In this document: positions 1 through 13,474 of the stretch, piece after piece
Layout: the number at the start of each line of letters is the position of its first letter
Numbering within the stretch: the first letter of the stretch is position 1
NCBI GenBank assembly: GCA_002749535.1
Contig: MZZL01000395.1
Span: forward strand, 1-64,000
Length of the DNA stretch: 64,000 nucleotides
Source of the DNA: Apophysomyces variabilis
Taxonomy: Eukaryota; Mucoromycota; Mucoromycetes; Mucorales; Mucoraceae
Reading direction: 5' to 3'
Notes under the pieces: generated by a model
The model's database searches: none
What the model was told of the DNA's origin: nothing
What the model saw: the letters and a program-made list of their open reading frames with translations, nothing else
Position numbers and translations under genes: made by a program

Positions 1-2504
1 ACTCCAAGCAAGGTATTTTTGGCTTGATCGTAGGATATCTGAGGCTCTGTTTGCCTTTTCCTTTTTCTTCTGGCGCTACCGCGTGGTGTAGGTAATTGTA
101 TTTCGTTAATAAAAAATACAAGAAATGTTGGATCTAGTTCTCAAAAGTAGAACGGAAAGGTTATATGCGAATTGTTCTCTGAACTGTTGTCCAATTTTCA
201 CTTGACAGATTGGACTGCGAACTTTTCTGATGAAAAAAAAACTGGAACTTTATCACTGAAACTTTATCACTTTATTTATCGTGGCTAGCTCTCATGTAGT
301 TGAAAAGGAGAAAGAAGATAACGAGAAAAATTCGATTCGGGCAACAGAGAAAAAATGGACAAGTCTTTACAACGGTTGGCAAAGAAGGGAAAGACCAAGG
401 ATACAAAGTATAAAGAACCTAGGTTATAGTGATTGCTATTGAGAAAGAAGCGGCAATATGAAAAAAGAAAATCACAGGGAAACAAGGGATAAAGGTTAAG
501 CTGACTTGAATATTCATGATTGCACTCCCACTTTTATTCCTTACCTTTTACTACCTTTATATCTAACCAATCTTGGTTCATGGAAAAAGACGGAAAAGGT
601 TCGCTTGCAACGTATCAGCGAAAGAAAAAAACAAAGTACGAGAGCAGAAAAGGCACACAGGTAAATGTCTTTGTGTCGGATACAGGCCGCATAATTGCTC
701 CGGTTGGTTGGGTTGATTTAGCCTTGCATCAAAAGATCGATAAAAGCCGGGCACTTGCTGTACCCTTCCATCTCAAAATCAAAGACCTGCATGCTCCAGA
801 AATCGCGTGGCCTCCGTTCGCAGTAACATCGTACATTGCAACAGAAATCTCATACAGTTGCGTAAACGCGCCTCCGTGTTTACATAAAGGTAATACATGG
901 ACAAATTGAGCGGTACTGTGAAGGTATAACAGGGAGTGGGTCATGACTTAGGTCACCAGCCAAATTGTGACCAGACTGAAATACTCAACAAGACCGGCCA
1001 TGATCCAGGGATCGTACATTTTCAAAAACTCTCTCTTCACAGTATCTCTGTGTGTGTCACTTCCACCTAAATCTAAATTCAGATAAGGTTAGGTGTATAA
1101 GGTTAAAAAAATATATATAAAGAAAAGGGAACATAACAACAGGAATCTAAAGCAGACAAATGTGGATAAACTAATGATAATGTGAGCTTCATTCACCATT
1201 GTCTTCTTAATCTTCTTGGAGAAAAAAAGAAATGGAAGCTAAAAAACAAAGAGAAAGAACAGATCGAATTCAAACTATAGTAAGATTCTGTTTGAATGGG
1301 TTATCTATTTAGCATTCGGTTAATCTGTACTATAGCGTTTCTTCCACACACATGCCTATTGTCGTGTGCCAGCAAGAATTTGCAACACATCGCTGCCCTT
1401 ATTAAACGCAAAATGGAATCAAATCATCAGTAGTTCGGGCTTTCAGTCATATACATTGACACTGATAAGCGAGGTGTTAAGCTTTTTAAATACCTTTTAC
1501 AAAGTACCATAGCCTCACATAATCAGAAATCTGGAAGCTGGCCCTATTTGGTTCTTTGAACTTGGAGAAAATCTCCTAGTTAAAGTTAAGTTTTTATTGA
1601 CTCGGATAAGACAGTGTAGCAATGGCGGGGATATATCAACGAACCGGGTACGTTTTCCCCAAAATAGCTGTTCTTTATATAAAGATTGTAAATGTACGTC
1701 TTTTCCTTTCCTTTTTCCTTAAAGGTTTTTGATAACTAGATCTTTAAAAGGCTAGTGAAGCACTACATCGAACGTTCCAAATATTATCGTTCAACAGCAG
1801 TGACTCGGAAGCATGTACCCCAGACTAACAGCAGGAAGATATCCCTCTAACGGTTGCAAGCAGTAGTGCTGATGCTATTGAGCCTGCATTATAGGAGTCG
1901 ATTCAAAACTGTATGCGGGACCATGAAGTTGTGGTGCATGCATTGAGTTTGAAAACGGAGATGCAGAGCTCTAACACAAAAGCGCAATATAAATCGAAAC
2001 AGAAAGCAATTCATGATAACGTGCTTACTATTTCATTCTTTATTTAAACCCTAGGACGCATTTTCTTGCTGAATTTTCTGTAGGTCTATCGTAGCGGTCA
2101 GCAGTACGCAGATGGTCACATCGTAATCAAGGCAAAATTTAGTCTTGAAGAAGTGGTTTCCATACAAGGATATCCCAAAGAAAACGACGGTACACCTTAG
2201 CAATTGGACGTTTTACGGGGGATTCGTACGTAAAAGTTGATTGCCGTCTTTACTTTACTCAAACAGCGTTGAGATTACACTCACATCGGCATTCTTATGG
2301 GAAGGACTTGAAGATGTGGCAGCAGAGTAAAAATCACCCATAAGTCTATGAGAAAAAATACAATTACACCGACCGTTGATGGGGGCAATCCAAAAAGATT
2401 ATACATGTGAAGTACCTCCAATAAGTTATAAACTCCGAAGACATTTGAAATGAGTGCAGGGAGAGGCGGAGTAATATCCGCACATTCCCTGTTTTTCGCT
2501 TCTA
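1..2504. other. Region without an assignable gene
   Basis: I find no gene I can name here. An open frame runs to 909 on the plus strand (first ATG at 580, about 109 codons, lysine-rich N-terminus). It has no recognisable domain and may be chance. A short open stretch at about 2085-2200 is preceded by a polypyrimidine tract and TAG, so it could be a terminal exon, but nothing upstream joins it convincingly. The rest is AT-rich with homopolymer runs. The last few hundred bases must contain the COQ7 promoter. Confidence 0.4.
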
Positions 2505-3220
2505 ATGGCCACATTGTCTCGCTTCATTAGACAGCCTTTGTCTCGTTCTTTTGCGACATCATGTGTGATGCGCAGAGCAGCACCAACAGCAGACACTGCA
2601 CCTTCCAGCCATGAGCGAGAACTCTCAGCTGCAGAAAAAGATATCATTGCGCCCATGATACGCGTCGATCAGTCAGGCGAAGTTGGGGCATATTACATTT
2701 ACAAGGGTCAGATGGCTGTTCTCGGACATGATAAAAAGTTGCGTCCGTTGCTACAAGAAATGTGGGACCAAGAGAAAGTCCACCTCGAACTGTTCGATGA
2801 CCTCGTCGGTAAGCACCGTGTGCGACCTAGCGTATTGCGACCCTTATGGGAAGTGGCTGGGTTCGCTGTGGGTGCCGGGACGGCACTAATGGGAAAGGAA
2901 GCTGCCATGGCCTGCACGGAGGCTGTGGAGACCGTCATTGGTCAGCATTATGATGAGCAGCTCCGCCAGTTATTTGAGATTAAGAACCATAACAAGGATC
3001 TGGAATACCTTTGCAAAGTAAGCCGTCAATAAGTACAATCAAAATGAAACTCAAGCTAATACGTTATGCATAGACGGTTGCGAAATGCAGAGACGAAGAG
3101 TTAGAGCACCATGACATTGCTGTAGAACACGATGCCCGACGTGCGCCTTTCCATTCTCTTCTGAGTGCTGTAATTAAACAAGGATGCAAAACAGCCATTT
3201 GGGTTGCATCGCGAGTATAA
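2505..3220 (+). CDS. COQ7: COQ7, 5-demethoxyubiquinone hydroxylase (mitochondrial)
   Basis: Two exons, 2505-3017 and 3074-3220, give 219 residues; the 56-nt intron is GT-AG. The splice restores the conserved C-terminus (CRDEELEHHDIA). The enzyme is a carboxylate-bridged di-iron monooxygenase that performs the penultimate hydroxylation of ubiquinone synthesis on the matrix face of the inner mitochondrial membrane. Visible iron-ligand motifs are Glu59 in RVDQSGEVGA, Glu90 with His93 in QEKVH, Glu142 in the CTEAVETVIGQH helix, and the ELEHH motif of exon 2. The first 35 residues are rich in Arg and Ser and lack acidic residues until Asp30, as expected of a mitochondrial presequence, which supports the ATG at 2505. 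Length matches fungal COQ7. Identification is firm; only the presequence cleavage point is unknown. Confidence 0.95.
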
Positions 3221-3652
3221 GCATCAACCCACAATTTGTGTCACCGCCCTCTGCCCTTACATTGCCTTAATTTTCGGATTTCTCCCCGTTCTGTACCATA
3301 ATGTTAATGAAATGCCTTTAGAATACACTTTAACGGATTGCAATAAATTCTATGTTTGCTTCGTTGGCACAGCTTCACGACCAATGCCCATTTTTCTATC
3401 GATTTGTGAAGGCTGTGAGTAGAATTTCTCTTGAATTGCACTGCATCTGTACGTCTTGTACTGTTATCAATGATCTATGGGTCATTGTATGCGACAATGG
3501 GTATCCGTGCGACATCATCAGTCTCATGAAGGTTTACCGAAGCGTATCTATCCGTTCGTAGCACAAACGCTAAGCCAACCTAACCTTAAATATCTAGCTA
3601 AAATTCATAAATTGGTTTGAGAAAACATTTGACTTCTTAGTTTTTACAGACA
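3221..3652. other. Intergenic spacer between COQ7 and HET-like copy 1
   Basis: No gene is seen in this 430-base spacer. At about 3568-3588 it holds a diverged version of the GCTAAGCCAA motif that recurs upstream of the two long HET-like genes, suggesting a shared upstream element. A polypyrimidine tract ending in ACAG lies just before the next ATG and resembles a 3' splice site, so a 5' UTR intron is possible. Confidence 0.35.
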
Positions 3653-4960
3653 ATGAGTGAAATTGTTCTTTTGGATACAGAATCCGATTTTAACAGCATC
3701 CAATGTATATCCATACCATATGATATGAATGTGCCTGGATACTATGCAATTTCGTACCGATGGGGTGTACATCCTGAATGGAAAGCACCAACTCCAAACT
3801 ACGTGGCATCCATTACATCGATTTCCCAAGGCAGTCTGATCATATTGTGCAAATTATACCGTCAGAAAATACGTTATATATGGATTGACGTCGTATTTAT
3901 CAATCAAGCAGATAAAGCACATAGAAAAATGGCAATCAAGAACATGGATAACATATATCGAAAAGCAGAACGGATTATTGCAGTACCAGACCTCTGTCAT
4001 TGCAGCGAAGATCTTTTAACGGACTGGGAAAATTCTTCAATGGACAGCGTAGATTTCGAAATCGAAGCTAATCTGAATGAAATAGGCAAGGCGACCATGA
4101 AGATGATGATTGACAGCATATCAATGCGAGAACAATATCCTTCTAGGCGAAATGACCAAATTAATCATGTACAAGGAGACGCCAAGTTTATCAAAGAGGT
4201 TATTGAAGAATGGGCATGTAGATGCTGGGTCATCAGCGAACGTACTATTGGTGTGAAACACGACAAGCTGGATATGATATTGTTAAGAGCCGATGGCAAA
4301 AGGATCCCTTACTCGGAGTGGAAAAGCTTTCTACGGATTGATTGGAGAATCGACTTTGAGGAAGCTACCCTTATCAAAACAGTCATTGAAGCCAAGTCAA
4401 CCAAGTATATCGACCGCTTGTTTGCCATACTTCCTCACACAAACTACAAGGATGCAGTGAAGACAGTCGTGGATGAAGATTGGTCGATTAGAAACATGTT
4501 AGATTTGAAGATGGCTTTATTGCAAATACTAGGCAGTGAAGGTAAAACGATCCTGTTGCGCCAAATTCTTTTCGAGGATTGCGACTTTCACCGTATGTTG
4601 CCAACCTTTGCGGAAGAGGAGCAATCCCAGCTGACAGCAATCAAATACTCCCGTCAGAAGTACTGCTGCAACATTGAGACAACAACACAAGATGGAAAGC
4701 CTGCTATAAAAGTCTCCGGTCCTTATATTAATCCTGAATATTCAACGTTTTCCCCCGGTGCAATCAAGCTATCAGATACAGAAGCTAGATCCGTAATCAA
4801 AATCCTTTTGGAGATACAGTCCTCCAGTGCTTACACCATTACATATAATAGCCTTCAATGTATCTACTCGAACGGCGTTTGGATTGTGGACAGCATAAAA
4901 CGAGAACAGCTTACGAGAAATGAACGCTGTGGATATGGAGAATTTGTGATGTTTCAATAA
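3653..4960 (+). CDS. HET-domain-like protein, short copy 1
   Basis: Single-exon gene of 435 residues. The N-terminal third has the three boxes of the fungal heterokaryon-incompatibility (HET) fold: YYAISYRWG, then RYIWIDVVFINQ with KMAIKNMDNIYRKAERIIAV, and later CRCWVISERTIG. HET proteins in filamentous ascomycetes trigger cell death on non-self fusion; the role in early-diverging fungi is unknown, so function is inferred from fold only. It is a diverged paralogue of the genes at 18699 and 61086. It lacks their roughly 120-residue N-terminal extension: its MS start joins directly to the EIVLLDT segment that lies at residue 123 of the long copies. The usual Cys of the box (ICINQ in the paralogues) is Phe here. 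The C-terminal half keeps the family segment KYIDRLFAILPHTNYKDA and the ending YGEFVMFQ. Confidence 0.75.
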   Translation: MSEIVLLDTESDFNSIQCISIPYDMNVPGYYAISYRWGVHPEWKAPTPNYVASITSISQGSLIILCKLYRQKIRYIWIDVVFINQADKAHRKMAIKNMDNIYRKAERIIAVPDLCHCSEDLLTDWENSSMDSVDFEIEANLNEIGKATMKMMIDSISMREQYPSRRNDQINHVQGDAKFIKEVIEEWACRCWVISERTIGVKHDKLDMILLRADGKRIPYSEWKSFLRIDWRIDFEEATLIKTVIEAKSTKYIDRLFAILPHTNYKDAVKTVVDEDWSIRNMLDLKMALLQILGSEGKTILLRQILFEDCDFHRMLPTFAEEEQSQLTAIKYSRQKYCCNIETTTQDGKPAIKVSGPYINPEYSTFSPGAIKLSDTEARSVIKILLEIQSSSAYTITYNSLQCIYSNGVWIVDSIKREQLTRNERCGYGEFVMFQ

Positions 4961-6063
4961 ACTACAATAACTCTTCCAAGGAACCTGTGCAAAATGCTTC
5001 GCTGTCCTTCTAAGAGCTTCTTATCCGTGCTATTGACATCCACCAGAGCAGTAAAGTTTCGAACATATGGTTTACTGGATATCACATTGTACCAATTGGA
5101 AAGGGTGTAATGGTATGGAAGTATACCTTGACAAATTATCAAAACACTGCAATTCAGCTTGGTGAGAGAGACCAAACATTAAGCGGCGGGCTGTGACTCA
5201 TGTCACAAATTCGGTGACTCGAGCTGTTGATACCGCAGTAAACTAAGGAAATAGAAGGAAGGCATACTAGTGAATTCTAGCGAAAGTTTATTAATACAAT
5301 CATTAAAAAGGAGGTACAGAATAGCACATGCAGTCAAATCTTTGAGAGGAAATTAATCCACCATCGTGCATGATGACGAGTCCAAAGTAGTCGACACAGA
5401 AGTTAGAAGAGTCGGATGCTGTGAAAAAAAAGGAAGTTAAAGCATGCAAGAAGCGCAGATATCTTCTGTTGTATCTTATCTTTGAACGACCGAACATCAA
5501 AGAACAGCTAAAAAGATGAAAATAAGCGTATATTTTTATTCCAAGGAGTAAGCAAATCATAGCTATCTATAAAAATGCAAATAAAAATGTGAGAATAATG
5601 AAATGACATATTACTTTATCGTATTCTTATGCACTTATCTTCCGTATCCACTCTACAGTTTGGAATGCGTATCAATTCGGATGAACATCCAATCCCTAAC
5701 AACTGGGGGAGTCCTAGCCGGACGTGCCACATGCTTAGAATATGATACTACTTCAAACCCTACGTGCAGCTAATCGACCTATTGCCTGCAATCCCTCTCT
5801 TTGTAGAAAGGACCGAGTTCAGCACGGGCAGTTCTACTAGACTACTGAAGGGATTTATAGAAGGCATGTCGTATGAGAACCGGAAGTTTTTTGATTTCAC
5901 CCTTCACTTTACCAGCGGAGATTTCCAATGATGTCACATTTGCTGCGCTAAGGATACGTGTTTATAATCATAACTACTTCACTTGACGATGTGACTTCCC
6001 TCATCTTTCGGATGAGATAGAGAATTTAGTCTCAGTCAGGAACAATGTGATGACAATGATCTC
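4961..6063. other. Region without an assignable gene
   Basis: Only short overlapping frames on both strands, none with recognisable motifs or a plausible exon chain. Composition is AT-rich. I see no terminal repeats. The 3' flank of HET copy 1 does not resemble the conserved 3' flanks of the two long paralogues. Confidence 0.35.
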
Positions 6064-7643
6064 ATGGACTTTCTAGCCAACGTTAATGCAGACCTTTGGT
6101 CTAACGAAGACCAGTTATGCGACAAATATATCAGCACCACTATAAATGAAACAACAGACCCAAATAGTGCATATAGAGCTATTCGCCTTTGCTTTAAGAG
6201 ATTCAGTCAAAGTCAACTACTGCCGCGTGCAGTGACAAGTTATGCAAAAGCTGTAAATGTTTACTGGAAAAAGGAAAACGTGCGAAAACGATTCAACATC
6301 AGATACAAGCATTATTATGAAAAATATACTTTGGAGAAAGAGAAAGTAAACATGCATTGTCTGGATTAGAGGCTATAACCAAACTTCAATCTAGAGGGAA
6401 GCAGCAAATCATTTCATTAAAGAAAACTACAGAGTCCATGGAAGTTTGGCTACAAAAACAGCTCAAGATATTGTCAATACTGGGCAACATCTCTCCGACG
6501 ATAGTAGCAAATCCGAGGACCATCATCCTCAACTGAGCACGCTGTACAAAGTCATTATACCGAAACAAAGTGACAATAATGGCAAACAATCAAAGGTAGT
6601 ATTGATGGATATTCATATAGACCTACCGTTGACTGAGCATTGTGATTTGATCAGTGGATGGTCAAAGGGGTAGATGTGCTTGAAAAGTTGCTGCAATTCA
6701 GGGATAGAGCAGTTGAATTCTCTCAAGAGGGCGTTAGCGCCCTGTCTGATCTTCGGCTTTTGTAGGAACAAGTCGAATATAATCATAGCCAACATGATCC
6801 ATACCATGTAATTGATAATGAAACATATGTTGAACACTTTGTGAGTATCTATCTTACTGGAATTTTTATTAATGTAGGGCTGGAAGAATTCATCTGTCGC
6901 CTAGTTCATTTAAGCTGGACGACACTCATGTCCACCGGTTTATATCATATGCAATTAAGCACGTTTTCGGAGCGGAGAGATTGTTGATTCATAACTGGTA
7001 CAAATAGAATGTGGTCCTTATGTCAAGCAGTCATACAAGAGCTAATCTTTTTTTCTAAAAAGAAAATGTGTTAAGGGCGAACGGACATTTAAGTAAAACC
7101 GGTGATTGTGACCACGGCACATTCAAACCGGGCTATGTAGCCTATGTCCAGAAATGGAGGAGCAGATATGATGTGTTAGTTGCCGGGTTCAAGTCTATTA
7201 ACGGATGAAACAACAGACCTTCAAGTGATTTAGTAAAACTTGGGCAGCAGATGAAGATTATGATCAACAATACCGTTACAGCCGATATTTCATCTCCTGT
7301 TGTTTTTGGGATACTGGTTGAAGGTATCTACTTCATAGTGAATAATGAATATAGCTGATGACTAATTATATATACTATATAATTTGGTAGGATATCAATG
7401 TAGCACGTACAAGATGGACCTTCCATTCCCAGGAGTGTATCGAATGGTCAAGCTGCAAGACTTTGTCATTTGCCATGATCGATCAAGTCTCAGCTCGCTT
7501 CCCACCATGTATCGTTACCTAAATCCAGTGAAGGTAATGCCTTATGTCTTTGTATATTAAAGGAGTAAAGATACTGACTGACATTTTATTGCGCTAGTCA
7601 ATTATTCTGCGTGTAGCTGAAAAAATCGAAACAAGTGAAATGT
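6064..7643 (+). pseudogene. Degraded member of a Mucoromycota orphan family (subfamily A)
   Basis: Pieces of one protein can be read in order on the plus strand but interrupted by stops and frame changes. They are an opening frame at 6064-6369 (TSYAKAVNVYWKKENVR), a middle piece around 6600-6900, a piece at about 7207-7330 (SDLVKLGQQMKIMINNTV ending GILVEG), and a piece at 7410-7540 (MDLPFPGVYRMVKLQDF). A plausible GT-AG intron then leads to a final exon ending at 7643. The pattern (DLV+LG..MK.M....., then G..C..Y.MDL...G.YRM) is one I associate with abundant uncharacterised proteins of Rhizopus and Mucor, some near transposons. Function is unknown. A stop inside the 7190 segment and shifts elsewhere make it a pseudogene. 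A relative of another subfamily lies at 30020-31452. Confidence 0.5.
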
Positions 7644-8739
7644 AAAAAGCAACTGGAAAACGCAAGATTATAGAGGCATCAGATGCATCCTGGGTCAACG
7701 AAAGGACATGCACCTATTATAAGGATAACAGAAAGCGGAAACAATGATTTTTTTCTTATTTTCGTGCTATTGGTTGCACCATCATGCTTTCCCTCATCCA
7801 ATTTTCTTTTGTAGCCTTCTCTACCACACTTATCCTCTATTGCCAGTACAATGCTGCAAATCTTACCCCTGTCACTGCTTCAGTACCATCTATTACTAGT
7901 GTTTCCTACATCCACTCCCCTTATGAATCATACTTATGCTTCCTAGTAGATATGAACTCTTCCAATACATGCGCACAAACCAGCGTCACTCTTGATCTGG
8001 TGGCCATACTAACAGTTTCAACACTACTGTTAGTGTGGCCAACAATGACAACTCTCCAAGTGTGCCAAATCAGTCGGAAACGTTAACCTTTATGAACTTG
8101 TCATCAAGTATACTATTCTAACATGGTTGCCTCCGCTATTACTAGATCGATGTCCTCGCCTTATGTAGCCGCGTTACCCTTTTCGTCCAATATTTCCATC
8201 TTAATAATTCTCCTCGATTTAACAAGATTACTGTTTCTATTGTCGTTGCTGGTGCTGTGCTGGTTTCATAATCATTTTCTATTATTACATTGTCGTTCTG
8301 TTTTTTTCCTTAATCTTCTTTTTTGACTATTCCTCATTTTTCTATCTAGTTCTGTGTATGTTGTTTAACAATTCACTATATTAATCTCAAGCTAATATCT
8401 TCAGAACGACGCCTTGAAACTTGGTATACATGAAGAGAGCCATACAAAAATGTGACATCTTTCTATTGTGTGACATCCAATTCCGAGAACAGTATGCTCA
8501 GAAGTGCGAAGATTGATCAGTGTGAAACTTTTTCTAAGTGGTGATGTTTGATTTTCCAAAGCCTGTGTTTCTTATTAAATCGTGAGGTCTCGATAACCAA
8601 CGGTGATCGATATCTAACATTACCTACTGTGTACCTTAGACCTATGAGCAAGTGTAAAAGCAAGACTTACTGTCAAATCTCTGCTTTGCTGATGTAGGTA
8701 CTCTTATGCCTGCTGCCCCTATTGCGAATCTTTATTGAA
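7644..8739. other. Region without an assignable gene
   Basis: Two modest plus-strand frames at 7784-8086 and 8123-8326 are hydrophobic and pyrimidine-rich. The minus strand shows scattered stops. No domain is recognised and no exon chain is convincing. The region abuts the 3' end of a transposase relic and may be decayed mobile DNA. Confidence 0.3.
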
Positions 8740-10127
8740 GGTTTGTTTCCACATCTTACAACGAGTAATGAAGGATATTGCAAGTCTAATTCAGGCTTGA
8801 CAGTCAGATTTGGTCACTTTATTACTGGATCACAAAGTCGGTCTGTTAGTATACCCTTCGCTATTAGTGCATTTTTCCTAATACGCACTTCCACTTTTGA
8901 CCAGAACTCTTCAATATGATTCAAAATGGAGAGTATGCGGTAAATAACAAGCATTTATAACCTCTGCTCTCGATTACTTCACGAACAGTTGCTGGAGTAT
9001 GTATGGGAGCATTGTCCATTACATATAATGTCCTTTCATATCATATCTATGCAGCATATCCATTATATTTTGATAATATAAGACGGGAAGTGTTCCGTTC
9101 GTGTAGCAATCCTACCATTGATTGCCGTTGCTTCTTTTCTGTTAAGCTTTCTCTTTTTGGCCACAGATGCAGCCTAAGGCTTCCTTAAAAGATATATCTA
9201 CCACTCCAGCCTCAGACATGGCACCTAACTTAGTAATTGCAACATCCTTTTCAGCTGGCATAGTACTCTTTTCTGACGCTCCGTTCAAAGAACGACAAGG
9301 ATTTCTTTATGCAAGTTAAAACCAGTTTCGTCCGATAGACACAATTCTTAGTGAAGTCCAAGTCTTGCATCCTCTCCCACTCTTCCACTTTTCCCTGTCG
9401 TAAAGATATCGCCCGGTAAGATTTCTTTGCTGCGGAAAGCTTTTCCAACTTGTTCAAAGTTATAGGGGATTTATTAACCAAATGTCTATGTATCCTGATT
9501 CTGAGATAGTTAAATCTTCGAATGATTCACAGTCTCTTTTTATATCAACCAGGATAAAAGTAGAATATTTATCAATGTGATATACGCGAAACTGAGAGTG
9601 AGCTTCAATCAACTTACCATAACATTTAGTATGAGGCCTCCTTTGAACGTCTTCATCCTGACTGTACGTTTTTATATGATGTTGAGCAGTTTGGATATTT
9701 ATACCCGTAATCAGCGCTGCTTCCTTTGCTGTCTATCCTTCTTCAATCGTTAAATAAAACAGCTTTTTGCTTTGCTGTGGAGTATATTTTCTATATGAGC
9801 CTCTCGTTCTAGCTTTAGCCATTTGTTCATGCTCACGCTGCGCACATGGTCTGTGTTGAAAGTGAACAAAGCCTGCCCAATCTTTCTTTTCAGTGTCACC
9901 GACATATAATGCAGCATCACCCAATGAACGCACACGCGCAAAGATATCGTTTACATGACTACATTTTCCTTAATCCTTCACTCAAAGTAGCTGCACTTGA
10001 ATGAGGCAATTCTGTCCACTCGTTTTGTTCATCATCCTCAGACATGTCAACATCAAATGAAGTAGCGTCATTTACATGCGTGGAGAATCTTCAGCCAACA
10101 AATAGTCGCATAAGGTATTCATTCTAA
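8740..10127 (-). pseudogene. Tc1/mariner (DD34E) transposase relic 1
   Basis: Reading the minus strand from about 10127 to 8740, fragments appear in the right order for a Tc1/IS630-type transposase. First is an acidic N-terminal stretch. Next is an HTH region around 9830-9650 (YTPQQSKKLFYLTIEEG, then an AKEAALITG helix in another frame). A segment at 9380-9340 has DLDFTKNCV, matching MDFTRNCVF in the copy at 27445. Finally there is a catalytic block at about 9015-8880 with MDNAPIHT followed by a broken YSPF..N.IEEFW. The spacing from this Asp to the Glu is 34 residues once a frame slip is allowed. Multiple stops and frameshifts make it inactive. It belongs to the same broad family as the copies at 11130 and 26711. 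Confidence 0.7.
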
Positions 10128-10395
10128 AGGAGGAAAGGGCAAGTTAGGTATCAAACCCAGCATGTGCCTTTTATACGCTACTCTAAATTTTGCGTCCATG
10201 CAAGGATCAAGTTCCCGCTAAAAGGGATAGAAATATGCGTCATTAGTAAATGGATTATGCGGGAAATATATTTTACTTACGTGAACTTGTCCCTTCCGTG
10301 GACATAAAATTCATTCGAGCAGCGTAAAAGAATGTTCATGGTTAGTAAATGGAAGGATAGCTTGACATCTTTTTTACTTACCCCCGAAGAGTAAT
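10128..10395. other. Spacer between transposase relic and dispersed repeat
   Basis: Short AT-rich stretch with no coding signal. It could include the 5' terminal sequence of the transposon relic at 8740-10127, but I could not pair any terminal inverted repeats. Confidence 0.25.
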
Positions 10396-10800
10396 CCTGC
10401 CCAAAGGCAGGGGCCGGCCCCGAACCTGTGTCGGTTGGGGCGGCGATAGAGGCGCATGGCTTCCATGAGCGGCCGGTATAAATGTAACGCACTGCAGAGG
10501 ACTTGAAGCGATGCAACACCTGGCGAAGACATCCGAAGCAGAAGATAATGAATAACACTGTGCATAAACAGACAACATTTCTTTTTCACTTACCGAGTGG
10601 AGTGCAGGGAACTTACTCACACAACCAAGGTGGTTCGGACAGAGGTCATGCAGGCTAAAGGATACAGAACCGGGACATCAGTCATTCTGTACATATAATC
10701 AATGTGAAGTACATACCGGGGATGTTTTTTGGAGAACAGAGCCAAAGAGCCAAAAAGGTGTTATCCCTTCGCTTTTAAATAGTACGTGATTACTGAAACC
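10396..10800 (+). repeat. Dispersed repeat R1, copy 1, with GC-rich hairpins
   Basis: Shares several aligned blocks in the same order and orientation with 24048-24430. Examples are a CACTGCAGAGGAC-like block (10485 versus 24131), a TATAATCAAT block (about 10695 versus 24309) and a CAGAGCCAAAGAG-like block (about 10736 versus 24352). The copy starts with two consecutive hairpins. The first is 10396-10411 (6-bp stem, CAAA loop). The second is 10417-10441 (nine pairs with one bulge). No coding potential is recognised. It may be a non-autonomous mobile element or a structured RNA. Confidence 0.5.
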
Positions 10801-11129
10801 AAACATCACAGTCATGGATAAGAAATCGATGGATGTCTTATGGATGACAACAATTCTCCCAGAGTAAAAATGGACTCAGTCTGATAGAAGGTCTTGAACA
10901 GAATAGAACATCTGTAGAGGAAATAAACCCTCTTCGTTTGTTTCTGTACGTCATTGATGCTATCATATCCGTTTCTGTCAGTTATGGCATCATCAGAAGC
11001 TGTCAGGGCAATGGTACCCAATTCCTGTTCTGCTCAATCCTATTGCCTTATATTCCACTTTTATTTTCCCTGAATGTAGCTAAGTTCTCCTTTTCTTCTA
11101 TTATATCTTAAACTTTGTCTATTAGGCAA
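10801..11129. other. Spacer without assignable feature
   Basis: No coding or structural feature recognised apart from short chance frames. It may contain the decayed N-terminal part of the transposase whose C-terminus follows. Confidence 0.25.
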
Positions 11130-11463
11130 TCACAAAAGATTGGATTGCCACGGAATGAACGGTTAGTATCTTATCATGGATAATGCACCCATCCATACAC
11201 CTGTCAAGGTTAAGCAGTTGGTCGAAGAAAAAGGATGCAAATGTCTCTATTTTCCTCTCTACTCTCCCTTTCTTAACCCAATAAAAAGGTTTTTGGGCCA
11301 AAGTGAAGGCTGGGATGAGAAAGGAGCCCTTACGAGTTGACGATAACCGTCAAGAGCGTATTGTTCAAGCAGCGCGAAAATTAAAGCGCTCAGATTGTCA
11401 AAGATGGATCGACACTCTGAGAGCTTTTTTCTTAGATGCAAAAAATAGAGAACCACTTCTTTA
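11130..11463 (+). pseudogene. Tc1/mariner transposase relic 2 (C-terminal fragment)
   Basis: Only the last third of a transposase is readable. LIMDNAPIHTPVKVKQLV carries the second catalytic Asp, followed at the normal spacing by YFPLYSPFLNPIKRF. The expected catalytic Glu of the PIExFW motif is Lys here, so the active site is lost. The frame then shifts within the AATAAAAAGG run, and a shifted frame continues with a plausible tail to a stop at about 11463. An in-frame TAG lies just before LIMDNAP. It is a dead, 5'-truncated copy, similar to but distinct from the copy at 26711. Confidence 0.7.
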
Positions 11464-11797
11464 AAAAAACTCGTCTTGCTGTGGTTTGAAATAAACTATC
11501 TCAGTAAATAGTGAACATGGACACGACTGTACACAAAGAAGGGTAATCTGCCCGCAAGTATTTTCGTCCAATCATACTAAAGCATTTTCTGCATTCCGCA
11601 TAAACTTGAATCCCAGTCCGCAAATAAAAAATAGAAACAGGCAGACAAATAGGGAAAACACAGTAGAAGCTGACGCGGAGTTTGTATGAGCCAAAAAGCT
11701 CGGATTGCAAGCAGCAGTTCATCCTCGGCAGCGGAGATCAGATTTGTCTCCGTAACATACTCGTCTCGCCAATTTGGACCGATGGCATGATTTTTCT
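11464..11797. other. Upstream region of the fumarate reductase gene
   Basis: No separate gene is seen. The region must contain the promoter and 5' UTR of the following gene. An in-frame ATG at 11774 would extend that protein by eight residues. Confidence 0.3.

Positions 11798-13474
<1,677 letters not shown>

Noticed and set aside
520..909. Plus-strand open frame of 109-129 codons
   Set aside because: No ATG at the open start, no domain and no codon bias like the housekeeping genes; not called as a gene.
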